This document shows, one piece after another, positions 1-4,968 of a stretch of 5,681 nucleotides of DNA. Every line of letters begins with the position of its first letter. Position 1 is the stretch's first letter. Location: NCBI GenBank assembly GCA_946008205.1, contig CAMGAZ010000104.1, forward strand, positions 1-5,681, read 5' to 3'. The notes under the pieces are model-generated. The model was not told where the DNA came from. It searched no databases and worked only from the letters and a program-made list of their open reading frames with translations. A program made the position numbers and the translations under genes. The DNA comes from an uncultured Clostridium sp. (lineage in GTDB: Bacteria; Bacillota; Clostridia; TANB77; CAG-508).

Positions 1-174
1 ACCACCCTCATATTTCACAACAAAATCATTATAAGCAGTCATCCACGCTTCATTATGTTTCTTTCTACCTCCATAATTTCTATTCCTGTAATACTCTAAT
101 TCTGATAGTAACTGTTTATTTTCCGCTTCCAGCTCATTGATACGCTCTAACGCTTCTTTTAATGTATTAATCAT
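1..174 (-). CDS. Partial small protein with N-terminal coiled coil, possibly a resolvase-type HTH protein
   Basis: An open frame of 58 codons begins with ATG at 172-174 and leaves the window at the left edge, so only the N-terminus is visible. The start is well supported: TTGGAGG lies five bases before the ATG, and a strong promoter lies about 50 bases further upstream. Residues 1-28 are a short charged heptad-like helix (MINTLKEALERINELEAENK and following), which suggests a coiled coil. It is followed by a basic GGRKKH segment and then W-x3-Y-x2-F-x3-YEGG. In many small clostridial element-borne proteins a GRKK stretch like this precedes a Hin/resolvase-type helix-turn-helix, so a DNA-binding role is a reasonable inference. 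The diagnostic helices would lie off the window. It has its own promoter and is not simply the last gene of the upstream operon. The gene is certain; the function is not. Confidence 0.75.
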   Translation of the reverse strand, partial: MINTLKEALERINELEAENKQLLSELEYYRNRNYGGRKKHNEAWMTAYNDFVVKYEGG

Positions 175-225
175 AGTTGCCTCCAACTCCACACTTACAT
201 CTGTGCCATTTTGATATTTGTCACA

Positions 226-254
226 ATAATAGCATTAAACCCACAGTGTGTCAA
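226..254 (-). promoter_or_regulatory. Near-consensus sigma-A promoter for the left-edge gene
   Basis: On the minus strand a perfect -35 box TTGACA (249-254) is separated by exactly 17 bases from a -10 box TATTAT (226-231). An extended -10 TG dinucleotide (TGC before the box) adds strength. Transcription would start near position 219, leaving a leader of about 45 bases before the ATG at 174 with a TTGGAGG ribosome binding site. Two short dyads overlap it: CACA-G-TGTG (242-250) beside the -35 box, and TTGT-C-ACAA (218-226) at the -10 and start site. Either could be an operator, but both are too short to be convincing. Confidence 0.8.
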
Positions 255-269
255 TTTGTGTTTTAGGCA

Positions 270-560
270 CTACGCACTTTTTGCAATTAGTCCATTAGCG
301 TAAGCTACCTGAACATATGCTTTTAAAATATCTGCGTTTGTTATTTTCTCAGCCTCACATAATACAGACATTCCATTTGCAATAAAAATATAGTCGCAAA
401 CATTACTAGAATTCACACCATCTGAAATAGTATCTAACACCTTGTCTCCATACTTTTCCACCAGCTCAGCAAGAACATCAATACAACAAATAAATGCTGC
501 ATTTTGTACTGGATCATTAAAGTATTTTTCATTAATTGCTCTATTCATATTTTTCTTCAT
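270..560 (-). CDS. Small protein of unknown function, last gene of the mob-rep operon
   Basis: A compact, largely helical, soluble-looking protein of about 96 residues that I do not recognise. It has an NDPVQNAAFICCIDVLAEL helix with a Cys-Cys pair and the segment CDYIFIANGMSVLCEAEKI, and no transmembrane span or signal peptide. The start is ambiguous. ATG at 575, 560 or 546-548 would all work. I prefer 558-560 because GGGGG lies eight bases upstream; ATG 573-575 has only GGAAAG at a longer distance and adds a residue run that merely shadows the end of the preceding gene. In all versions the gene overlaps the 3' end of the ATPase gene (stop 541-543), so coupled translation is likely. Its position after a replication initiator and helicase loader suggests a role in replication or maintenance of the element, but this is only context. 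No terminator is visible between its stop (270-272) and the next promoter. Confidence 0.75.
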   Translation of the reverse strand: MKKNMNRAINEKYFNDPVQNAAFICCIDVLAELVEKYGDKVLDTISDGVNSSNVCDYIFIANGMSVLCEAEKITNADILKAYVQVAYANGLIAKSA

Positions 561-1341
561 CCATCTTGCCCCCATTAATTATCTTTCCAAATTTGACCTT
601 TGCTTCCACCCTATTATCTTTTCTAAAATCATTCTCTGAAACACATACTGGAATACAGCGCTCCAGTACTCGGTCATAAATTCGCTTTAAGCTAAGCTGC
701 TTCTGATTCTTCAATTCCTCTAAATTTAAATTGGTTGTAATAATCATCGCCTTTCCTGACACATATCTGGCATCAATCACATTAAATAGATTTTCCAAAG
801 AATATTCCGTATTACGCTCAATTCCCAAATCATCTAAAATCAAAAGACTATATCTGCATAAGGATCTAATATATTCATTCTTATCCTCGCAATTGAATAA
901 ATCATTTAATACGGTTGCAAAGTTGGTCATCTTTACGTCGGCTCCTTGCTTAATCAATTCATTTGCCACGCATGCTGCCATATAGCTTTTACCACTGCCT
1001 ACAGAGCCCCAAAGCAAAAGCCCTAAGCCATTTTTCTTCATTTCATTCCAGTTAGCCACATATTTCTTAGCAACTTGCATCTTGGAATTACGACCATTAT
1101 CATTTTCAAATGTCCATTCATGCTGGATACAACTTGGAAAACAACGGTCTCTTTTAATATGTTCCTCCTGCTGTCTCTGTCGTTCCTCTATCTGCTTCTG
1201 CAACTCTCTCTGGCACTTACACATTCTGCCATGACCTGTGATTCCCATTACAGGAACATCAAATTTTACTTCTACAGCTTCATTACATACAGTGCAATGG
1301 AGCAAACCATCATTTCCTAAATAAGTATTTTTCTTTTCCAT
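541..1341 (-). CDS. DnaC/IstB-like AAA+ ATPase, probable helicase loader
   Basis: A 266-residue AAA+ protein of the DnaC/IstB group, which load the replicative helicase onto DNA opened by an initiator, or assist transposases. The N-terminus has a probable zinc-binding module, C16-x2-C19 and C41-x-C43, followed by a Gln/Glu/Arg-rich helix (about 44-62). The ATPase core shows Walker A GSVGSGKS (112-119, K118), Walker B LLILDDLG (166-173, D170/D171), a sensor-1 segment IITTNLNLEEL with N204, and the family's C-terminal arginine pattern LKRIYDRVLERC (R220, R224, R228). Length and order are normal for plasmid- or element-borne DnaC homologues. The ATG start has GGGGAGAG nine bases upstream, inside the end of the preceding gene, and only two bases separate the two genes. 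Following directly after a RepA_N gene, it most likely loads the host helicase at the element's own origin. An IstB role is less likely because no IstA-like transposase is nearby. The family call is firm; the loader role is inferred. Confidence 0.93.
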   Translation of the reverse strand: MEKKNTYLGNDGLLHCTVCNEAVEVKFDVPVMGITGHGRMCKCQRELQKQIEERQRQQEEHIKRDRCFPSCIQHEWTFENDNGRNSKMQVAKKYVANWNEMKKNGLGLLLWGSVGSGKSYMAACVANELIKQGADVKMTNFATVLNDLFNCEDKNEYIRSLCRYSLLILDDLGIERNTEYSLENLFNVIDARYVSGKAMIITTNLNLEELKNQKQLSLKRIYDRVLERCIPVCVSENDFRKDNRVEAKVKFGKIINGGKMDEEKYE

Positions 1342-1343
1342 AA

Positions 1344-1832
1344 TTAAAAACTCTCCCCTTCATCATATGTATAAGTAGTTTCATCAAGTGTTTTGTTATA
1401 GTAGTTAGTAGGCCCTTTATGTACTGTCAGTGGTGCCTTTTTTGCACCTACAGTAGTGCCATTTGTGGTCTCCCCAGTAGTTCCTTTTTGCTCCCCTGGA
1501 AGAATAACAAATAAGTGATTTGGTTTATTAAATCCTCCGCTTCTCTTCTTCAAGAGGCCTTCATTTACAAGCTCCTTAATCAAACGCTTTATCTGTGTTT
1601 CTGATAAATTTAGACGCTTACTTAGTTGATCAATAGGATAGATAACATATACATTTCCAAATTCATCCGTCATATCATTTTTCTGTGACAGGCTTGCTCT
1701 ATTTAACAGTTCTGCATATAAAATCATTGCAGATGAGCTAAGGCCTGTCCCAATCATGCTACTAGGAAGTGGAACATACGAAGGAAGCTTCGTATTCTTT
1801 TTGATATAATTTATTCTCTTTTCAAATGACAA
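1344..1832 (-). CDS. repA: RepA_N-domain replication initiator protein, short form
   Basis: A 162-residue protein matching the N-terminal domain of RepA_N replication initiators of Firmicutes plasmids and integrative elements. These proteins bind the replication origin through a winged helix. Recognisable features are PLPSSMIGTGLSSSAMILYA (21-40), the family hallmark LLNRASLSQKN (42-52) and VYVIYPIDQL (61-70). A helix-turn-helix, LNLSETQIKRLIKELVNEGL (74-93), follows, then a basic wing, KKRSGGFNKPNHLFVI. The C-terminal 50 residues are a Thr/Gly-rich tail. Plasmid RepA_N proteins usually exceed 300 residues, so this is the short form typical of integrative elements that carry a separate DnaC-like loader, here the next gene. 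The start codon is TTG (1830-1832), chosen because GGAGGGG lies seven bases upstream and no ATG occurs before residue 26. The relaxase stop TAA abuts this TTG directly, so translation is probably coupled. Family assignment is confident. Confidence 0.9.
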   Translation of the reverse strand: MSFEKRINYIKKNTKLPSYVPLPSSMIGTGLSSSAMILYAELLNRASLSQKNDMTDEFGNVYVIYPIDQLSKRLNLSETQIKRLIKELVNEGLLKKRSGGFNKPNHLFVILPGEQKGTTGETTNGTTVGAKKAPLTVHKGPTNYYNKTLDETTYTYDEGESF

Positions 1833-3116
1833 TTAACGTCCCCTCCTTCTACGAACAACCTGTTGAGCTATCTCCTGTGTTTTGGAACCGACCTTTCCCA
1901 TGTCGCTATAATTCAATTCATTTCCATAGCAAATTTCATAATCATGAGGTCCAGACTCTGCTAGACGGTCCAAATTTCTCCACATTTTTTGTTGCACAAG
2001 TTGTATATTCTTGCTCCTATTGTCATCTTGTGAAAACTTGCATTTTACCCTATAAACAACATCATCAATTGTCTGCTCAACTCGATTGATAAATCTTTTC
2101 AGCAAACTTCCCATAGCTTGTTTTTCATAACTTGAATAAAAGCTTGTACGCTCTTCCTCATCCTTCGCAGCTTTTGCACTGTCGATACTCCTCTTCAGCA
2201 CATCCCTAGTAACCACTTCAGCTACAACGCTACAAGTACTGTCATAGATGGATGATGCGATTGAATTCATAATCGTATCTATAGCAGCAAACTCTACATT
2301 CGCCTTTTCTAAATCTTTTTCTTTGTCTGCCACTTGATCTGCAATATTTGCCAGCCGAGTCTGCTGATTTTGAATTATAAAATCCTGCTTGTCAAGATAT
2401 TTCTTGCCACCATAGGTCGGTTCTCGATCCACAGAAAGCCCATACTCCTCACAAATGGATAAAAACATATCTCTACAAATTGCATCGAATACCATCTTTC
2501 GATTATTGGATTTACTCTTTGGTTTATTTGGATCTGGAAGATCAATTCCAAGTGCCTCAAGTGCCTTATCCTGTTGTGGTGCTAGTTCTCCGTGTGCATT
2601 TAATGCATCGAATACATGTCTTTCATGGATATGCGGTGTTTTTTCGTCCACATGTAGCGCCCAATCAAGAATATGGACATGCTCTCCAAACCGCTCGTTA
2701 AATTGCTCAAAAAATGTTTCTGCAACATTCATTAGTGTTTCTGCACTTACACTTCCATCAATATTGCCAAGTTGCAAAATGCTTTCTTCAGGACATGTTT
2801 TCTTATTACGATAGATTTCCTCCACAGAACGATTTCTCTCAGAATGTCCATTGCATTCATTTCTATAATTCTGTCCATTAACAGAGTCCTGATAATTATC
2901 GTGATAAAATCTGAGCTCAACTTCCTCAAAGCTCTCATCATTTTCTGGAGTTTCAGCGGAAGTACGTCTCCCTCCATAACAATCCCAATACACATTCTGT
3001 AATGCCAACTCTCCATCTATATGCTCACTATGTGAAATATCAAATTGCCTATCATTATGCTTAGGATTGTAGGAGCCGTGCTTTCCACTTCGACCATTGT
3101 GTCTTGTCGCTTTCAT
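1833..3116 (-). CDS. mobV: MobV/Pre-type relaxase (mobilization protein)
   Basis: A 427-residue relaxase that would nick one strand at the element's origin of transfer and lead it into a recipient through another element's mating apparatus. Two hallmark motifs of the MobV family (MobM of pMV158) are present. The first is an N-terminal KHNDRQFD with H20, aligning with KHNER of MobM, whose His22 is the DNA-linking catalytic residue. The second is the HUH metal motif H155-V-D-E158-K-T-P-H162-I-H164, with the same internal spacing as in MobM. A hydrophilic, Asn/Glu-rich insertion (about 50-115) separates them. A conserved-looking block, EEYGLSVDREPTYGGKKYLDK and its surroundings (223-243), follows. 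Then come a coiled coil (about 245-285) and a C-terminal basic tail RRRRGR. The ATG has AAGGAG six bases upstream. The stop touches the TTG of repA. The structured DNA immediately upstream is the natural place for its oriT. Relaxase identity is firm; the exact nick site is inferred. Confidence 0.92.
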   Translation of the reverse strand: MKATRHNGRSGKHGSYNPKHNDRQFDISHSEHIDGELALQNVYWDCYGGRRTSAETPENDESFEEVELRFYHDNYQDSVNGQNYRNECNGHSERNRSVEEIYRNKKTCPEESILQLGNIDGSVSAETLMNVAETFFEQFNERFGEHVHILDWALHVDEKTPHIHERHVFDALNAHGELAPQQDKALEALGIDLPDPNKPKSKSNNRKMVFDAICRDMFLSICEEYGLSVDREPTYGGKKYLDKQDFIIQNQQTRLANIADQVADKEKDLEKANVEFAAIDTIMNSIASSIYDSTCSVVAEVVTRDVLKRSIDSAKAAKDEEERTSFYSSYEKQAMGSLLKRFINRVEQTIDDVVYRVKCKFSQDDNRSKNIQLVQQKMWRNLDRLAESGPHDYEICYGNELNYSDMGKVGSKTQEIAQQVVRRRRGR

Positions 3117-3322
3117 TGCGCACTCCTTTCACTGTAAAATTTTTCTGTTAATCTGGCTTCACAACCAATGGGTTCGCAGACACCTCTGCGAACGGAACAG
3201 GCATTACCTCCGCCAGATAGTACCCAGTACGAAGTGACGTGCACATCACTTCTTTTTGTCAACGATGTTGACAAAACCTGGGCCAAGGTTGCACCCTGGA
3301 CGGGCTCAAAAAATCCACTCAC
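3113..3322 (-). CDS. Doubtful 69-codon frame overlapping the relaxase start
   Basis: A frame beginning with GTG (3320-3322) ends in a TGA that overlaps the relaxase ATG as ATGA, the classic arrangement of a coupled upstream gene. The peptide contains SYWVLSGGGNACSVRRG and three cysteines; I recognise no family. Against a real gene are the lack of a good ribosome binding site (only GGGAAAAG, too far away), the non-ATG start, and the fact that nearly the whole stretch is made of palindromes, which would explain conservation at DNA level. Base composition is noticeably richer in G and C than the flanks. It may be a leader peptide, a small accessory protein, or simply open DNA across the oriT region. 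I list it because the ATGA overlap is suggestive. Confidence 0.3.
   Translation of the reverse strand: MSGFFEPVQGATLAQVLSTSLTKRSDVHVTSYWVLSGGGNACSVRRGVCEPIGCEARLTEKFYSERSAQ
3172..3193. repeat. Perfect 9-bp inverted repeat (hairpin) 56 bases upstream of the relaxase start
   Basis: GTTCGCAGA (3172-3180) and TCTGCGAAC (3185-3193) are perfect reverse complements around a CACC loop. No T-run follows on either strand, so it is not an intrinsic terminator. It is the palindrome closest to the relaxase ATG and could act as an mRNA leader structure, an operator, or part of the transfer origin. Confidence 0.8.
3220..3252. repeat. Two adjoining palindromes upstream of the relaxase gene
   Basis: GTAC-CCA-GTAC (3220-3230) is directly followed by a 22-bp palindrome. 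GAAGTGA (3231-3237) pairs with TCACTTC (3246-3252) around a self-complementary GTGCAC centre, with a single mismatched pair (3238/3245). On the plus strand the second is followed by TTTTT (3253-3257), so it could also end plus-strand transcripts. The perfect symmetry of its core is more typical of a site for a dimeric DNA-binding protein. Confidence 0.7.
3254..3290. repeat. Perfect 10-bp-arm palindrome plus a small dyad
   Basis: TTTTGTCAAC (3254-3263) and GTTGACAAAA (3267-3276) are perfect reverse complements with only GAT between them, giving a 23-bp palindrome. Each strand therefore carries a TTGACA that looks like a -35 box, but no credible -10 box lies 16-18 bases downstream on either strand. 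Directly beside it AACCT (3275-3279) and AGGTT (3286-3290) flank GGGCCA. Together these look like protein-binding or strand-extrusion sites rather than a promoter. Confidence 0.75.
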
Positions 3323-3357
3323 TACAACTTGCTTTTCCCGGGAAGCAAGTTATAGTG
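3314..3357 (-). other. oriT: Candidate origin of transfer (oriT): hairpin with TAGTG at its base
   Basis: Arms of 15 bases, CACTACAACTTGCTT (3320-3334) and AAGCAAGTTATAGTG (3343-3357), pair with a single mismatch that becomes a G-U pair in minus-strand RNA. The loop is TTCCCGGG. On the minus strand the hairpin ends in TAGTGAG followed by TGG (3324 down to 3315). From memory, the pMV158 oriT recognised by MobM also has a hairpin directly 5' of its nick site TAGTGTG/TTA, so a nick between 3318 and 3317 is the predicted analogue. The orientation matches the relaxase coding strand and the site lies just upstream of the relaxase gene, where MobV origins are normally found. The hairpin is seen; the oriT role and nick position are inferred. 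Confidence 0.55.
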
Positions 3358-3363
3358 CAATTC

Positions 3364-3428
3364 CTTTTGTGCCTATCTGAACTGTATTTGGTAACATATC
3401 CACCTAATACCTTCACGCAGCACAAAAG
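3364..3428. repeat. Widely spaced 9-bp inverted repeat
   Basis: CTTTTGTGC (3364-3372) and GCACAAAAG (3420-3428) are perfect reverse complements separated by 47 bases. It lies between the candidate oriT hairpin and the direct-repeat block. I see no gene or promoter in the 3358-3520 interval. The repeat could be chance in AT-rich DNA or paired binding sites. Confidence 0.4.
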
Positions 3429-3520
3429 TTTTTCACTGCAATACTGGTCTATCAGCCAATCTCCCTACTTACATAATTCACATAGGCGATTGAACAGACG
3501 CATCTGCAGTTTTTTCAGAT

Positions 3521-3732
3521 TTTTCCTTTCATAAAGTACTTAGGGTCAAAAAAAGGTGATTACAAATTTTCCTTTCATAAAGTACTTGGGACATGAAAAA
3601 TCTGATTGCAGAAATTTTTATCTTTCTACACTACATTTGGGTTGAAAAAATCCTGATTACTAAATACAAGCAAAAAATTTATAAAGTTTTTACTATTAAG
3701 TACTTGGAGCCTAGAATTCGTGATTACAGATA
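3521..3732. repeat. Iteron-like direct repeats, candidate replication origin
   Basis: Four tandem units are visible, beginning near 3521, 3567, 3615 and 3678. The first 21 bases of units 1 and 2 are identical (3521-3541 and 3567-3587, period 46). They contain CCTTTCATAA followed by the palindrome AAGTACTT, which recurs in unit 4 (3698-3705). Every unit then has an A-rich spacer and ends in TGATTACA or a close variant (3557, 3603, 3654, 3721). Unit 3 is the most diverged and keeps TTGGG, TGAAAAA and TGATTAC. Similar-length repeats in AT-rich DNA near a RepA_N and DnaC-like gene pair suggest initiator binding sites (iterons) and an easily melted origin. Binding sites for relaxase accessory proteins are an alternative. 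Repeat structure is directly visible; function is inferred. Confidence 0.65.
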
Positions 3733-3753
3733 CTAAGCAAAATTTCTTAACCC

Positions 3754-3838
3754 TTTACAAAATGCATATGGGAAGAAAATTTCCTTTCGTTGCACTTTTT
3801 TACAAAACTTTTTCAACCTTACATAGGGAATATGGGAA
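3754..3838. repeat. Second, degenerate repeat pair flanking the iteron-like block
   Basis: TTTACAAAA occurs at 3754-3762 and 3799-3807, and ATATGGGAA at 3766-3774 and 3830-3838, in the same order, with ATTTCCTTTCG (3779-3789) echoing the start of iteron units 1 and 2. The spacing between elements differs (12 versus 31 bases), so these look like diverged copies of a related unit. The surrounding sequence to about 3880 is very AT-rich with long T-runs and contains no gene. Confidence 0.4.
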
Positions 3839-3899
3839 CAAAAACTCTTAATCTTCCTTTTTATTTATTTTTTCTTGCATCCAGGTAATAGCTTAAAAA

Positions 3900-4061
3900 A
3901 TGAAAAATTCACGATTATTCAAAAATAATTAGAAAGCTTCTGAGCCACTGGAACATAAGCTAATAGATGTGCCTTGGGATAAAAAGTCCCAAGCTTAGAA
4001 CGACTTATACATGGATTTAACACAAGCTAAGGTGTAAACTCATTTAGATTCTGAAAAATAA
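3900..4061 (+). pseudogene. Possible decayed reading frame
   Basis: From an ATG at 3900-3902 one plus-strand frame reads like ordinary protein but is broken by TAG (3930), TAG (3996) and TAA (4035) before TAA at 4059. The pieces between include KASEPLEHKLIDVPWDKKSQ and NDLYMDLTQAKV. The mix of two stop types argues against recoding. The ATG has no clear ribosome binding site. The pieces are short enough to be chance, so this is only a suggestion of a gene remnant at the boundary between the mobile module and the ABC-F unit. Confidence 0.15.
3973..3993. repeat. 7-bp-arm hairpin near the module boundary
   Basis: CTTGGGA (3973-3979) and TCCCAAG (3987-3993) are perfect reverse complements around a 7-base TAAAAAG loop. 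No T-run follows on either strand, so it is not a standard terminator. Nearby AAGCTAA occurs twice (about 3957 and 4024). The function is unknown. Confidence 0.45.
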
Positions 4062-4104
4062 AAAAAGGCATCTGATTATGCGATTTCCACATAATAAGAT
4101 ACCT
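4058..4104 (-). terminator. Rho-independent terminator after the amidohydrolase gene
   Basis: On the minus strand AGGTATCTTATTATG (4104 down to 4090) pairs with CATAATCAGATGCCT (4080 down to 4066), a 15-bp stem with one wobble and one mismatch around a 9-base loop. A run of seven T (4066-4060) follows. It begins about 20 bases after the amidohydrolase stop codon and should separate that transcript from the repeat region and mob operon. Confidence 0.85.
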
Positions 4105-4124
4105 ATATTTCTAGACGTTTTATG

Positions 4125-4967
4125 TCATTTATTAATCATTTTTAATGCATTTAGCCTGCATATTTTCTCAGCTTCTTCCTCTGAAAAGTCCATTTGACTA
4201 AGAATTTCAAAATATTTGTCATATATTTCGATAGGTTCAAGTTTACGATTATCAGGATAATCAGTAGCAAATACTAATTTTTCTACATCTAATCTTCTTA
4301 AGATTTTATTTGTACCAGCAATACCGTACTTGTCTACCAAATCTGGCAAAATAGCAGAAATATTAAAAAACAGTCCAAGGTCAGTTAACTCTTCATATTG
4401 GAAGCCTCCAATATGAGCAATTGACATACGTAGCTTCGGATATTTTTTTATAATATTTTTTATTCTAGTCGGAGAACACATATCATCCATAAGGTGTGTT
4501 CTTGGATACGAATGTATCTCAACTAAAATATTATTTTTATTTGCCCATTTAAAAATCTCATCATAATATATGCCATCAATCGGATAACTGGTATTTGCTG
4601 CATGTATTTTCACGCCTAATACCTCTTCCCTTCTCACTGCATCTTCTAATATTTGAATTGTCTTCTCTATATCATTTCTGATATCGATATCGGCAAAGCA
4701 AAACAATCTATTTTTTGCTTTGCCACACATATCAAGCAAATTATTATGAACGGTACATACATTAAAATCCATAGATAACATGTATGGATCATTGAACGGC
4801 ATTATAAATGCTGACTCAATATTATATTTATCCATTATTTTGAGATAATCTTCCACATCTCCAAAATCTATAAAGTTACCACCATACTCTTTATTTGCCT
4901 CAATAACATCTGATGGCATTAAATGTATATGTGCATCTATCTTTTTTATATTTGTCCAATCAATCAT
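4125..4967 (-). CDS. Amidohydrolase-family (amidohydro_2) TIM-barrel metal-dependent hydrolase
   Basis: A 280-residue protein with the signature of the amidohydrolase-related group (PF04909-like), metal-dependent TIM-barrel enzymes that hydrolyse C-N or C-O bonds or, in some branches, decarboxylate. Motifs occur in barrel order: DAHIH (H13, H15), GVKIH (K120, H122), EIHS (H152), SIAHIGG (H185) and FATDYPD (D236, the usual catalytic aspartate). No signal peptide or membrane segment is seen, so it is cytoplasmic. Length is normal for the family. I chose ATG 4965-4967. The frame could extend to a TTG at 5000, but that would overlap the preceding gene by over 30 bases and add unrelated residues. 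AAAGGGAG lies ten bases upstream of the chosen start. One base separates it from the stop of the ABC-F gene, so the two form one unit ending at the terminator downstream. The substrate cannot be told from sequence. Confidence 0.9.
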   Translation of the reverse strand: MIDWTNIKKIDAHIHLMPSDVIEANKEYGGNFIDFGDVEDYLKIMDKYNIESAFIMPFNDPYMLSMDFNVCTVHNNLLDMCGKAKNRLFCFADIDIRNDIEKTIQILEDAVRREEVLGVKIHAANTSYPIDGIYYDEIFKWANKNNILVEIHSYPRTHLMDDMCSPTRIKNIIKKYPKLRMSIAHIGGFQYEELTDLGLFFNISAILPDLVDKYGIAGTNKILRRLDVEKLVFATDYPDNRKLEPIEIYDKYFEILSQMDFSEEEAEKICRLNALKMINK

Positions 4968-4968
4968 C

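Noticed and set aside
541..1341. IstB transposition helper of an IS21-like element
   Set aside because: No IstA transposase or terminal inverted repeats are seen. The adjacent RepA_N gene points to a helicase-loader role.
2455..2814. Plus-strand frame of 119 codons inside the relaxase gene
   Set aside because: It is an antisense shadow of the relaxase. Its product is Ser/Cys-rich with no motif, and the relaxase frame carries clear catalytic motifs there.
3172..3193. Intrinsic terminator
   Set aside because: The stem is good but no T-run follows on either strand.
3254..3276. TTGACA sequences on both strands as divergent promoters
   Set aside because: They arise from the palindrome itself, and no -10-like box stands 16-18 bases downstream on either strand.
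3113..3360. Group II intron or riboswitch
   Set aside because: No domain V-like element, intron-encoded protein or known aptamer core could be recognised. The palindromes are independent and closely packed rather than a nested fold.
3168..3534. Plus-strand frames in the palindrome region
   Set aside because: They have no ribosome binding site and no recognisable motifs, and they run across hairpins and repeats. Structure explains the open frames better.
3521..3732. CRISPR array
   Set aside because: Repeats are unequal in spacing and diverged, spacers share sequence with each other, and no cas gene is present.
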